Source: Orthonyx spaldingii (taxonomy: Eukaryota > Chordata > Aves > Passeriformes > Orthonychidae). From it: a stretch of DNA of 64,000 bases. Below the pieces are notes generated by a model. The model was not told the origin of the DNA. It saw only the letters and a program-made list of their open reading frames with translations, and ran no database searches. Shown piece after piece: positions 1 through 13,490 of this stretch (positions are counted from its first letter, which is position 1; each line of letters opens with the position of its first letter). A program made the position numbers and the translations under genes. The DNA lies in NCBI GenBank assembly GCA_013397795.1, contig VZTJ01004191.1, forward strand, positions 659,880-723,879. Reading direction: 5' to 3'.

Positions 1-3000
1 CAAATATCTTGCCTTGAAACAATGCGTGTCTTAATAGGTCTCAGAGCAAGACACTTTGAAATAAAATAAAAAATCCCATAGACCTAAAATTTTATTCAAA
101 TTAAGGCTCTGCAGGTTTTTTTAGCACAATAGCAGTCTGATATAATTTCTACATTGACTGATTAGAAAATTAGAAAATAGAAAGAAAATATACTTGCAAA
201 AAGAAATCCTTTAATAATTAGTTGTGTTCAGCTACAGTTGTAGTTGCCATTTACAGATTTGTAATGTACATAATAATTGTTTTATTCTTGCAATACTTCT
301 AGATTCTTTTCTAATTCCAGAGATTTCTGTAGCATGAATCCCTCATTGAATTGGTGTCTGGGTAACAAGTAACAGAAATATAGCAATTTATGGCTACCAA
401 AGATCCCCAAGGCCATCAGTTGAAATCAATTGCAAGAGATACAGGGTTCAAAAGGGTTCAGAGAACATGTATTCCAGATGCAACTAAACACCACGAGCCA
501 CAAAACGCTTGTCAGCAAAGCAAACTCAAAACTTACAGCAGAACCACAAAAACCGCAACTGTAATTTACCGCAGTAAGAAAGAAGCAAAACTCCAGGCCA
601 TTGCCAGGTCCCTAGATCCTTGAAGTCACAGGGAACATAAATGAAATTCCCAGATAAACCCTAGTGTTCTGTGTCCAGTTACAAGAGACAGCAGATTCAG
701 AAAAATTGCTCTCAAACTGACTTAGAATTAAGAATGTCTCTTGTTCCTGGATTTCCTGGTCAGAATGTGAGGAGAGTGTAGCGAGAGGCAAACACCGGCA
801 GGTGCTTTGAGCTGTTCTGAGAGCAGCAGAACCCACCCTGTCTAAGCAGTGTTCTTCACCTTCCATCTTCCTACCCAGCCGTGAGCTCCGTCTCTCTCCT
901 AGGTGAGTGAGTTTTACATCACACCTCGCAGAATCCCCAGTGCAGGTGCAGATGGTGGGCTTCAGAGCAAAGGGCCTGAGCAGAGGGGAGCCAAGGCAAT
1001 TTTGCAGTCATTTGGATCTCATTAGATCTCATGCAACACTCAAAATGGTGTCTTGAACCCACAAAGGTTTCACCCTGTGGATCTCTAGAGCATTGGCTTT
1101 AAATGCACAGGGCTTCTTGGCAGGAGCACAAGCAGCAGCATATTAAATCAGTGCCCTTTCAAGACAAAATTGCTCAGGAATTTAATCATTTTTGCTGTGT
1201 CTAGATTTATGGGGACATCTATGATGACACATGAACACTGAACCACTGCATCACTGGAAGCAACAGAGCACTTAACAGGGTCTACAATAAACACAAATAC
1301 CAAAAGAGGGCCATTCTGATAATGATAAATTCTACGTCCTTTATTGAATGTCAGGAGGATGTAACTGAATGCTTTATTTGAAATAAATTCTTTTACCTAA
1401 TACCACCCCCAGCAAGGCCTGCCAGTCAACTCTTTTTCTCTTTTTTTCCCGAGAGTTACCTTAACTTTTTGCTTGATCCACAAGACCATCTAGTGAAGTA
1501 ATTTTCTGATTGTATTTCTGCAGGTTTCTTACGTAGAATTGCATGGTTTACGTCCATAAAGAAACTTCATTATGGCTTTTTGTCATGGAGCATGATTCAG
1601 GAGTCAGAAAATAACTGTGCTTTAGGGCCTGTTTGTTGTCTCATGGTCAGTGGAATGCTTTCTCCATACTCATGCCCACACACTGCTACAATAATCCTTG
1701 CCCAGTTGCACGAGCATAATTTCCCTGTAAACAGCAATAACAACAAATAGCATTTAAACAATAACCACAAATGGTACCAATAGTAACAAGGAATAATGAA
1801 AAATATAACTGGCTTTTTTTTAATAACTATGACTGCATTTTATTTTAAAGTAACAGCTACTTGAAAAGCTCAGATGCTTAGGCTTGCATTTTTCAGTTAC
1901 GAGATAGTCTTAATTTCCTTTTTAACAACTTATATGCATAACTTGAATTAAAACACATAGTCTCTTAATTTTTTTTTTCACTTTTGGCCATTCATTCTTG
2001 ATAATTATGGCTGTTTTACACAAGTTTAAACCTTGTAAGAACATAGTCTGCCAGTGGCAAAGCTTGTGCATTTTACACTTTGAAAGAGCACATAACTATC
2101 ACTTAGGTGATGAATATTTTAGCAGAGGAGCTGGCATTGAACAAGATGATGCTATTTTCTTTTTATACCACTGAGGTCTAAAAAAAGTTGCATCACTGTG
2201 GTAATTGCAATACGGGTGGTGAAAATCTCTAATGCAGTGCATTTATTCTGTGGATGGTGCTGTGGCCAAAAATTATATTTAGGTAGCACTGCTGAAGGGC
2301 TTGTGGAAAAGTAGTATTAATTTGTATTACAATAGCTTTTAGGTCTGGGTCTATTGTGTCAACTGCTATACAGAGAGAGGGAGAGAGACTGAGAGGTTGA
2401 GACTCTCCATTCAGCCAGACAAAAGATGTGTATCCCTACTTTACAGGCAAGGAAGCGTGGTATTCAGTGGGCTCCCCAGAGAGAATGCTGCCTCCTGATT
2501 CCTAGCCCACTAGATTCCTAGCCTTCACTAACTGCATTGGGCAAGATCTCACAGACAAACTGTTCGTTAGTTGAAAAACCATGTTTGTATAATCTGGACT
2601 GATAAGCAAATTGACAGAGTAATCAGAAGACTTTCTCAGAGAAACAGTAATTTGAAATGAATACACATAAATTTTTTTAGATGTTAGGGGGAAAAGGGTT
2701 AGAATATCTGCATATTAAAAAAATTTTTTTGATTGTCTTTAAACAAAATTGTTGATGCTTCATTTTGCCAAGCAAACTGCAAAAATATCCACTGAACCTG
2801 AAATAAGCAAAAGCCAAAAGTGTTTTAGCCTTAATATGCAAAGCCATCCTCCCCTATGGATATGATGGAAGGAGGTTCTCCAAAGCTTTGACATTTGTGC
2901 TCAAGTCATTAATAGGAATGACTATGGACTCTAATGAAGCTGTGATTCAGAGCACTGGATTTCAGCACAGCTCCAGAAGGTCCCAGGAATGCTGGTATTT

Positions 3001-6000
3001 GATACCTAAGGTTAATAATGAATATACATCCTTTTGCCCTTGAATTTGATGGGAGTTCAGTACTGCAACTTAATGCCAAGAGCTGGGAACATCAGCTTAC
3101 TTCCACTTGAAAAAGAAGCCAGTGAAATCCTATTGTAGGTCTACTGAGGCAGCAAGGAGCAGGACACGTTTGTCTCAGTGGCAATTAAACCTCCACTAAG
3201 TCAATTTAAAAGAAATTTCCCTTTTATATTATGAAACAAAACTCCATGGCACCCCAAACTTTATTTTAAATGGTAAAAATTGATTTAAAGGTATTTTAAA
3301 CCCTTGCAAATTAGCCTTTAATAAAAAAGTATTTGCTGGTATTTTCAAATACACGTATCTAATTTTGCATTCTGTATTATGAGACTAGTCCACTATTAAT
3401 GATCTAGAAAAATGGTTTGTTATCAATCAGAAAACTGTTGGGTGAGAATAAACAGGATTCAGATATGCAAATGTGTGAGTGCCAGTTTATTTCTGTGGAA
3501 TTAGCAGCAGAAAAGGTAAAAAGAACAGCACTTAAATGTCTCATGTGCCTTATAAGTAAAATAATTTCTTCGTTATCCAGGAAAAGTGTGGAATGGAATA
3601 ATCTGTTAATAATAGAAAAGAAACAGAATATGTAGGCCACAGGGAACATGCCAGAGGGACCCTTCTTAGATAACAAGAACAGTGGTACTTGATCAGAGTA
3701 CATGCCTGTCTTGCTGTAAGAGCTGTCTCCAGTAATAGCCTTAAGTACCCAGGGAAGAGGAAAAGCAGGGCAGGCACACGTGGTACTTCCTTGCACTGTT
3801 TCCAGCTCAGGGGGATTTCCCAAGCCTGGTGTGGTTTGTCAGCTTTGTAGCCATTAGTGGATCCTTCTTCCACACACTCCTCTTGTCTACCTTGAATGCA
3901 TGCAGGCACTTTAAAAGCCCCCAGCCTCTTGTCTCAAGAACTTGCCACATCCTGTTTGTCTCATCCTGGCTCCTGCTCCCTGCATTTGGTGGCCTCTTGT
4001 TCCCAGGGGGTGAGAGAAAGAGAACTGTTGGTTTGTGTGCACTCTCACACATCCTTCCTTCACGATATCTGCACAGTAGGACTGCACAGTTCCCCCCATT
4101 CTAATTTTGCTGCATCCATTTGGTCCAGCTTTGGCCAGTGGCTGGAACAGGTCAACAAACCTGGGGGCTGGCAGGAGGTGCAGAACCCTTCATGCTGATG
4201 TCTGTCCGAGAGCCGTGAGAAATAGTGGGAGTTTGCTTGCTTGAAGATTACGTGGTATGATGTGTTTGAAAATGTACTGAGGGAAACACACAAAATATGA
4301 AGCACAGGAGAGATTTCTGAATATTTTAAGCAGTGGTTGTTTAGTAAAAGCATCAAATATGTGTCAAAGTAAATATTGAGTGTAGCTGAAAAAAAATTTT
4401 GGTGACTATCTTTGCCTCTGTCCAAACAGACTCATTGACATAAAGTTTTGTTTCATGTAGGTGGGTGCTATTAAGCCACTACTAAGAAGAATTACTTCAG
4501 TTGCACTTGGTAGGACAAAAAGTTCAATTTTTCTCCCTGACTTAAAAGATTCAGTGATGGTTTCTGTCCAATGACAGGGCACAAGCAGAAGTACTGCTTT
4601 GCCCTCTGTCTTTGCAGCTGGTAGTTCTTCCTTCCAACTGCTCCATGCTGTGCTGCCTCACAATTGCATATCTGGTGTTATGGTCTCATTTGCAATATAA
4701 GCATACCATTTTCTGCAATGTGCTCCACAGTTCTGTTACTTTCCTGAGACATTATGTGGGTACAGCTGTGAGGTGAGGCAAGAGAGAGCAGGCTCAGTAT
4801 CAAAGCTTCAGCTCTGTGCTGAGCTGAGGTGGAAAAAACAGGCAGCAAACTTGTTAACTGTGTCAGGATGTCAGAATAACAGGGATGGAAATGTGTTGTT
4901 AAAAATGCCACGCTGGGGTGTCAATTAATCCCTTTTTGAATTACAGAAATAAATTTCAATTATCTTTTTCCAGTTTAAGTCCTGTGTTGCAAACTTTTAG
5001 AAGCATACTTACTTTTACTCCATGGAGATAATTTAAGGTGACATCAGTGTGGTTCTTTGGTCAAAGATAGCAGAGCTGTCTTTCTACAAAATAAAATCAT
5101 AGCATGGAAAATTAATGGAGCCATGTGCTGCATTTGGTAGTAGCTTGTGTTACAGAGTATTAGGGCCTCTGTCATGACCCTAATCAGTTCTGAAGGAATT
5201 ATAGAAGTGAACTGAAGAATAAAAAAAATTAAATTTTCATTTTCTTATTTTTTCTAAGAGTCTTATCTGAAGTATATATTTCTGAGCAAATAAAAGCAGT
5301 GACAGGATTAATGCAACACTGCTGCTATCAGCGCATCTTTATGTTGAATTTAGCAGGATTAAAAACAGAACTACTGAGGGTATTGTTTAGTTTCCAAGAG
5401 TTGGGGTTTTTTTTCTACTATTTAGAAACTATAGTTTTGCTGTTCTGCTGGAGGGTGTTGATGTAGTTAGGTGTAATAGCTTACAGTGAAGTATTACGTG
5501 ATGAGTTATCTGTTTTAAAAGCAGTAGATTTCAGAAATGATATAAAAATTTTTTTGTCAATAGCTCATTTTTTGGTACTGCTTGCATTATTTCCCCGGTT
5601 AGTCAGATCATGAAGCAAGGCTGTGCTTGACAAATGTCAGTAGCGAAATGAACTTCTGACTGCAGGAGAAACGAGAACTGTGTTCTCAGCTGGCATTCTG
5701 GAGTAGCAGGTGTGTTCCTAAAGCAGACAGCATGGGTGTGATGCAAGTAAACTCTTCATCCTTAGCAAAGGAAAAGTCTACTTTCTATGCATACCTAAGA
5801 AATAATAAATTAAATCTTATGTTGGAGGCTGATGAAGATGCTCTTTTTCTAGTGTAGGCCCTTTGACACAATCTCTGGTATTACTGAAGAGTTTTGTCAG
5901 CTGCTTCCAGGAAAAAAGGTGCAATGGGGCTTCAAATTGTTTGAATTTCTGGTTTTTAGCAGTGACAGGTGTGCCTGCAAGTCTGGTTGTCTACAGTCTG

Positions 6001-9000
6001 GCATTAAATGGACTCATTTTCAGAAGGGGAGTGCTTAGTAGTTTCTGAAAATTTTATTCCTTGAGCAGAACCCAAAAGTTAGATCCTGAAATACTGACAC
6101 ATCCATTTCCGAGAGCTGGCCTAAATAAAAAAAAGGAACTGATAAGTCACTGTCTCAGTCAATGGAAATACATCTCATTACTAATGAATACTGCATCAGA
6201 CTCAACATGCCTACAGCAAGTGAATTCTTACATCAAGAACAATTCACTTCATTCCATAAAAAGGACATGGAATATTTGTGTTTAGAAGAATAGGCCTTAT
6301 AAGTATATAGAGGTCCAAACCATTTTCTAGTGCTCTGTGATTTTCCCTCCTAATTTTTATTATGTAATTTTCAAGGCTGTTAGGTGTGACTTGCTTTCCC
6401 TTCCTTTGCAACCACCTTCCAATTACAAAAATAAGCTGAAGTGGATAATGGCTCTGGCCTTTTGCTCCCAGCACTCTATTTCTACTCCAGTGTGTTGTTT
6501 TAATGGAATGACTTAGGTGGTCTCGGTTCACATCCCGGTTGACTGTAGACTGTATTATAAAATCACTGTGTACAGATTCAGTGCAATTGGCAGCCTTTGC
6601 TGGAAATAAATCCAGGGCTGAACAGGCATAAAGAATTAATTATTTCTTGCTTCTAGCGAGGGTCTCTTTGGGTCAGGGTTGAAAGCACTGGCAGGCCAGT
6701 GCAGGGAAGCTTCCACTCCAGCTGCCTGCATTGAAATTAGGCTGTCGATAAATAGAGGACTACAGTTTTCAGAACTGCCAACTCCTTAACCTTCATTAGC
6801 ACAAATATTTGCTCAGGGTTTTATGAATGTTGTGTTTTCAGTGTGTACTGTTATATTTCATTCCTAGAATGATCTCTTCAGGGCAAAATATTAGGGAGTT
6901 GTCTTTTTCTTTAATGGACATGCAGCAGCATAGGCAAGGTGTACAAGATTCTGCAGTTTTCCCAGATAAGTTTCTGTAAATTTCTCAAAGCATTTCCTCT
7001 TGTCTCTGGGTGCTGGATTATATGGTAAAGAGGTAGCATGAATTTTTCCTTCATAAAATAAGCAGGAGGCCCACAGGGACTCATAACTTGACTTCAAAAA
7101 ACTGCTTTCTTAAGCCACTTCTTATGGCAAACTAGGAATCCCTGGAGAGCTAGGTTAGTTTGTGGTCTTGGCAGGGTTTTCTTCTGGCCCACCAGGTCTG
7201 GTGCAAGCACAGGTAGTCCTAGGCATAAATAACTCTGATTTTAATGAAAAAGATTTATGTGGTCATAAAGGAAAAAATTCCCAGTGAGCCAGTTCTGTAC
7301 ATACCTAAATACCTAGACACATATGTACAGAAAAAGTGTCTTTTTTTCTAGTATTATTCCACCACATAGACAATAGAGATGACTTTGGATAAAGCTCTCA
7401 CCACCGTGTATGTTGCTGGAAGATTCTAACTAGATACACATAGATTAAAGAAAAAAATTCAAGTGAAAATCACACAAATAGATATGGCATAGAAAAGAAC
7501 TCTTCTTCTTCAAAACAACACTTTGGTTTTGGACGACAGTTCTCCCTATTTCCTGGTTGTGAATCCAGTGCAGCATCAGGCATAGCAAGCATGGATCTAA
7601 TACATAAATTAGAATGGTCAATTGCAAATATATTTTTGCACCTGAGGATCTCTTCTAACTCTGACTTTCATCACAAAGCGATAGGCCAGGGGCATTTGAG
7701 CTCTGGCAGTGTGAGGTCATTCCTTTGCTCCTAGGAATAGGAGCTGACTGGAGTCAGATGTCGAAACCCTTTCCATCCTTTTTTGAAGCAAAATATAGAG
7801 AGGGTTTAAAATAGTGAAAACTTAGTTATATTGACATTTCAAGAGATTTTGACATTGTGTGAAAGCTGAGGGTTTACCCAAGTGATGGAGAACTTCACAG
7901 TGTGATACTGATATCTTATTAGAGCAGTAGGGAAGTCATAGCTGGGATCTCCTAATGGCCTAAGAAGCATGGGGATTGTCAGAAGATACAGGATTTTTTC
8001 AGACTGATTTGATCAACATGGAAAACAAAGCTGTTGAAAAAGAAATATAAACCGAACACAACTGTTCCAGGTTTCACTAGATGCACTGAGGGAAACACTG
8101 GTTGTAATGAGCAGGGGAATAAAGGATGATAAAACCGTTATTTCCAGCGGGGAGAAAAGAGGAAAGGTGATAATTGTTCTTCAGGTGATTCTGTTTCAGT
8201 ATCTCCTCCAGGCAGGTAACTTGGTGTATTTCTTTACTTAATTTTTTTATCATAAAAGCACATTGCTAAGGTGACAAAAAACAGGTGACAAATGTCACCA
8301 GTATGAACTTGTCAGTAATTGCATAACAAATGGCTGAGAATTTTTTTATAAAAATCCTCAGAACTAATTTTCTAATGTTTAAAAAAGACGTAGCATAGTT
8401 CATAGCTGCTGTGTTGAGAAATAGGTATCTTTGAGAAAGCAGAATCCAGCAATGCAAGACCCTATGAAACTTTGGAGCTTGAAATGAATGATCTTTAACG
8501 GAGCCTTCCCATTTATGTTATTCAGTTATTTCACGACAGGAAGGCTTACTGTGATTGGTGTTCTGATGGCATGATGCAGGTAGACAGGTGTGTAAAATGG
8601 CTGCATTGTGTTGGAAGAGTGTTCTCTGAATCTAGATTGCAATTGTAACCCTAGGAGTACCTCAAAAGGAATGTATGTAATGAAGTCAAAAGAATGTGCT
8701 GTGCTTCTCAGTCCATATTTCTCTCTTTTTGGAGAAGTCCAGCACTGACCTGGCAGGAGGAAGAGGTGTCGAAATTTTTTAAAAATTGTTTGGAGACACA
8801 TAGCTTATGTGAGTGCTTCTAAAATTGCCCCTGAATGAACATGGAAACAAATTGTCTCTGGCTGCATGACACTAAAACTCTTGTCCAGTGACCTTGAAGC
8901 TCAAACCTCTGGCTCAGGAGTTAATTTCTCTACAAACTTTTACAGTGGTGTCACCTCACACAATGATCAATTCATATTCAGAAGGGAATGTAAGGGGAGA

Positions 9001-9209
9001 AAGGAAGATTTCTGAGTATGTATTCTCCTTCACATTTTTGGGCAAGGGTACTATGTAAAGTTCTTTTCCTCTCCACTTATTTTATTTACAATGCAAATTC
9101 CAAAACAGGATACAAATTATTTTAGAACTCTCCCCAAATGGCTTTTCTACTTGAAGACTGCACAGCCTACACCTTAGACAGTGCATCCCAGACAGCCATT
9201 GCTATCACC

Positions 9210-9600
9210 CTTAAATCCAGGGACAGTGAATCAGTCATAACCCTTTTTAGCCTTTCCAATCTTAGCTGAAAGATTGGAGTGTTACAAGCATGTCATACTG
9301 TGACATCCCCCCAGAAAAAAATGGAATTTCTTATATTTCAGTGGAATTCCCTGTATTTTCGTTTGTGCCCATTGCCTCTTGTCCCATCTCAGGGCACCAC
9401 TGAATAGAGTCTGGGTCCATCTTCTTTACATCCCATTCGCTGTCGGGTGTTTGTACACTTTGCTGAGATCCCCCTGAGCTTTCTGTTCTTGAGGCTAAAT
9501 GACCCCAGCTGTGTTAGCTTCTCCTCACAGGTCAAATGCTGCAACTCCTAAATCATCTTGATATCTCTTCACTGGATTCTGGTGTGTCTGTGTTGAGCAC
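9210..9600 (-). mobile_element. CR1 LINE fragment, degenerate
   Basis: Read on the - strand this matches the 3' third of avian CR1. On the + strand it shows the familiar reverse order: 'aatccagggacagtgaatc', 'gtggaattccctgtattttc', 'gtttgtgcccattgcctctt', 'gggcaccactgaatagagtc', then 'ccccagctgtgttagcttct'. Many substitutions suggest an old copy. The left boundary is uncertain. No intact reading frame survives. Confidence 0.85.
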
Positions 9601-11925
9601 TAGGTCCATAAACAGAGAATAAACTCAAATTTCCAAGATTTTTGCTTCAAGATATTAGCTCCAGGCTAAAAGAAACACTGCCATATGCTGAAAGCAAATT
9701 TACATGGACTTGAAGGAGCCAGTGTTTGGAAGGATTTGTCTCACGCCCCCAGAAATTTTCCCTAATAATTAGCGGAAAGGCCATTTGGACTTTCAGATCT
9801 CGAACTGGTTGCTTACAGAATTATAATGTGTTTTGTGCTTACTACCACTTTGTGAACAACTGTAATATTTCAAGTTAAGCCTGCAAAGCAGAACTGTTTC
9901 CATGGCCTTTTCCCTCTACACTATAATTTTGTTCTTGTTTTCATTTCTGGTAGGCAGGTATTTTTAAATGGTTACAAGAAAAATTATATCGTTTTAGACC
10001 AAAATACGTTGGTTTATTTAAAAAAAAGTTTAGATGGATGTTTTTTATCATATTTACTAGACTCATTGCAGGGATTCCTTCCCTAGTTATAGGTGACAGG
10101 TACTGAAAGGAAGCTGATCTTGGTTGGTTTCAGTGGCCTAGTTGTAACCCAGTAGTAGCAATGTTACCAGGGGTACTCTATCACACCTTCAGTCTCGCAG
10201 TAGCAGAAAAGAAGAGTTTCTCCAGTAGTCACAGCTCGGAGCCTTCACTCATAAGGTAAAGACTGATTAATCCATTTTTTCAGTCCAAATCTACACACTT
10301 CATTAGAAGTCACATCTTCATGATTCGTGTTACCTCGATGGCTAGCACTTAGGTGTGAATTCTTACTCACATACTCTCCAAATATTTCTTTTCATAAATA
10401 ATGTGTAATTCCAGCTTAAAATTTGCCGTTTCAGCAAAAGCTTTTGCCAGCAAATTATCTGAGTGAAATTCATTGAAAGCACACCTAAAAAGGGAAAGCA
10501 ACATTCATGGGCATTTGCTTTAAAATACAGATGTACATTGGGTATTAAAAGCATTTTTAGAAGTATCTGCTGCATTGTAGCTCGGGTGTTCAATCCTACG
10601 GAATTTTATAGCTGAGAACCAACATCCATGTAGACCATACTGGTGATGATTCGTGGCAAGAACTGCACCATGTAATAGCAGGGTTTAGCCCTGAAAAATA
10701 CCAGCAAATTACACAACTATCTCATCTTCTAAAGCACAGAGCAGTTATATGGGAAATACTCAGGGATCCAGTTGAGCATAATTATCAGGTGAGCTGCAAA
10801 GACGTGTAATTATTGTGAAGACCTACCTATGATATTCACTGGTGGAGTTACCACATGAGTCAAATATACTTCAGAACTCTGTACTCATTCTGTCAGTGCA
10901 GCTTATTGCCATTAGTTTTTGTCATGGTTTTTCTCCCAGAATTCTTTTATTTGTTGAGTATTAAGCTCACGTTTCCCATTGCACCCTTATTGCAGCTGCC
11001 CAAGGGAAGGGCTCAGCCCACCTCTCACATGGGAGGGTCCTGAGGGAAGGGTTAAAAACTTTCCATGCCATCCATCTTCCCTGTCTTCCACTTCCTTCAG
11101 CATGCAGGTAGTTTTAATCACTTCATTTTCTTGGATATCATATGCTCCCGGCCGGCAGTGCTTGTGAACAGCAGCCAGCTGAACCAGCAAACCTGACACC
11201 TTCAGTACTGCACTTCCAGCTTTGTACAGGGCAGCTCATGAAGAAAACCTACTTGTTTTAATAAATAAAGTGTGGTGCTAACAGCTGAAGAAAAGTTCTA
11301 CATACCTCCAAAAAGAAAGGCAGCAGCTTGAAGAGATAATTGAGACCTGTATTTCTTGGTGCTTGCATACGCTGATGTGAACAGGTTAGGGTGAAGCATA
11401 ACCATGGCATAAATTGTGACCAGTGATCCAGGTGGCAGGGAAGACTAAGAACAGTGGGATGAAAGTATTTAAATTTGGGAGGAAACATTGGTAGATGCTC
11501 CAGATGTAGTTGTTGCACTTTCTGAATGAAATAGATTTGTCGGCTTTTCTGCTGTATTTTGTAATTTGTAGGTCTGGGTGAGAAGTCCTTTCCTAATGGG
11601 CTTCTTTTCTTCAGTTATGTACACTGCACAGCACAAGAACAACACAAGAACATCTTAGTTTAACTGAAGTGACACAGAGTAGCCTGGATGCTGGACAGTT
11701 GTTTTGTTTGGTTTGGATTTTTTTTTAAAAAACCACAACAACTATACTCCTTTGAAACAAGTAATGTTTTCTTTGGTCATCCTGTACTAGACTGTTGTCT
11801 TAGACACTTAAACACAGATCCACATGCACTTCTTCTAGTCTCTTAGTCATATGAATGTTCAGTAATATTTTCTCTAAATAATGTTCAAGTCTTTTTTTCC
11901 TATTTGTGGTATTAAAAGTGTGTAA

Positions 11926-12200
11926 GATGACATGGACCTGTTGGAGCAGGTCCAGAGGGAGGCCACAAAAATGATCAGAGGGATGGAATACCTCTCCTGT
12001 GAAGACAGGATGAGAGAGTTGGGGTTTTTCAGCCTGGAGGAGAGAAGGCTCTGGGGAGACCTTATTGCAGCGTTTCAGTACTTAAAGGGGTAGTTATAAG
12101 AAAGACAAACTTTTTAGCAGGGCTTTTTGCAATAGGGCAAGAGGTAATGGTTATGAACGAATAGATTCAGACTGGATATGAGGAAGGATTTTTGTATGTG
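11926..12200 (+). mobile_element. CR1 LINE fragment, 3'-truncated
   Basis: The + strand carries typical CR1 sequence: 'gacatggacctgttggagca', 'gaggccacaaaaatgatcag', 'gaagacaggatgagagagtt', 'gtttttcagcctggaggaga' and 'ggggagaccttattgcagcg'. It decays after 'gatatgaggaagg' and lacks the CR1 3' tail. It lies in opposite orientation to the CR1 pieces that start about 520 bp downstream. Confidence 0.9.
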
Positions 12201-12718
12201 AGACATAAAACTGACATGATAGAAGACTGTTCTCCAGCACAGTGAACATATTTAATCATCTTTCAAAATACATTAATCTGACATTACGTTGGCAAAGTTG
12301 TAGTTCACCAACAAACTCTCTTTACAAGGCTGAGGGAATTGAGGGATAGTAACATTTTCTCTGCATTTAATGTCACATGTCTAAGTGTCTGACTTCTAGG
12401 GGAGTTTATTTCTCTCCCTTAACCATGCAGGGAGAAAGCAGAGACTACATTCCTGCTATAGACAGAAAATATTTGAGATGGATTGTAAAAATACAGACTT
12501 CCCACTTGCACATGCCTTAGTTTCTTTGGAGTTGCTACTGTAATCTAAATAGTCTCAAATTTGGGTTTAGTGTTTGCTCATGTAAAATGCAGTTGGTTTA
12601 GAGATTTCTGGGAAGCAATATTTTTGCTGTGAAAAGTAGCAATTAAAATCACTGACTTAACTAGCCTTACTATGAGAACAATGCTATTTCATTTTCTTCA
12701 AATTTCTTTATTATCCTT

Positions 12719-12965
12719 GGAATCACAAAATCCCAGAATGACTCAAGCTGGAAGGGACCACAGTGAGTCATCTGGTCCAAGCCCTACCTCAAGCAGGGCC
12801 ATCCCAGAGCACACGGCACAGGATTGTGCCCAGAGGGGTCTGGAATATCCCCAGTGAGGACACTCCACACCCTCTCTGGTCTCTGTTCAGGGCTCGGGCA
12901 CTGCCCAGGACAGAAGTTCTGCCTCCTGTCCAGGTGGAACTTGCTGGGCATCAGTTCCTGCCTGT
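12719..12965 (-). mobile_element. CR1 LINE 3' end, copy 1 of a nested or tandem pair
   Basis: The + strand begins with the reverse complement of a CR1 3' tail ('aatcacaaaatcccagaatg', 'ctggaagggaccacagtgag', 'tcatctggtccaagccctac') and continues through 'cagagcacacggcacaggat' to 'caggtggaacttgctgggca'. It stops abruptly at 'cctgcctgtt'. The subfamily looks like one common in songbird-type genomes (from memory). Confidence 0.88.
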
Positions 12966-12994
12966 TAAAAAACTTCTGAAGATATTGAAAACAG

Positions 12995-13330
12995 TCATAA
13001 TTACAGAATTATTTAGATTGGAAAAGACCTCCAAGACCATCAAGTCCAACCTATGATTGATCCCCACCTTGTCAACCAGCCCAGAGCACTGAGTGCCACA
13101 TCCAGTCCTTCCTTGGGCACCTCCAGGGATGGGGACCCCCCCCCCTCCCTGGGCAGCCCTTTCCAATGCCTGACCACCCTTTCCATGAAGAAATTCTTCC
13201 TGGTGTCCAACCTGAATCTCTCCTGGCACAGCTTAAGTCTGTGTCCTCTTGTCCTGTGCCTCCTCCCGGATTGCAGGAGGTCTGTTCTGCTCCCCATCCC
13301 TGTGTGCCAGCTCAGGGTGCTGCTCACACT
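12995..13330 (-). mobile_element. CR1 LINE 3' end with remnant of the ORF2 C-terminus, copy 2
   Basis: A second CR1 tail in the same orientation begins at 'cataattacagaattattta' and runs through 'gacctccaagaccatcaagt' and 'gaagaaattcttcctggtgt'. Its - strand still encodes a recognisable ORF2 C-terminal stretch (RFRLDTRKNFF, ERVVRHWKGLPRE, PSLEVPKEGLDVAL) in a reading frame open from about 13480 to 13040. It contains a C10 run at 13136-13145, a likely sequencing or assembly weak spot. It is a dead LINE fragment, not a host gene. Confidence 0.88.
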
Positions 13331-13334
13331 GAGG

Positions 13335-13490
13335 ATGACTGGTGTTACTGTTAAAGACTGAGGCAAAGAAGGCAGTAAGTACCTCAGCCTTTTCCTCATC
13401 CTTGTTTTTTTTTCCCCTGCATCTGATAGAGGGAGATTTCCCTTGGCTCTCCTTTTGTTGTTGATGTATTTATAAAACACTTTTTATAAG
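13335..13490 (-). mobile_element. CR1 LINE ORF2 internal fragment
   Basis: The - strand resembles the CR1 ORF2 region that in intact elements reads like K-D-E-E-K-A-E-V-L-N-A-F-F-A-S-V-F. On the + strand this is 'aagactgaggcaaagaaggc' and 'agtacctcagccttttcctc'. The segment normally lies far upstream of the C-terminal piece at 12995-13330. Either the same element has an internal deletion or two CR1 insertions abut. Frameshifts are present. Confidence 0.72.

Noticed and set aside
12763..13361. Several + strand open frames of 60-100 codons
   Set aside because: They are antisense to CR1 LINE fragments and reflect repeat composition.
13040..13480. 146-codon frame on the - strand as a possible host gene
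   Set aside because: Its C-terminal half is CR1 ORF2 and its start is another CR1 ORF2 piece, so it is transposon debris.
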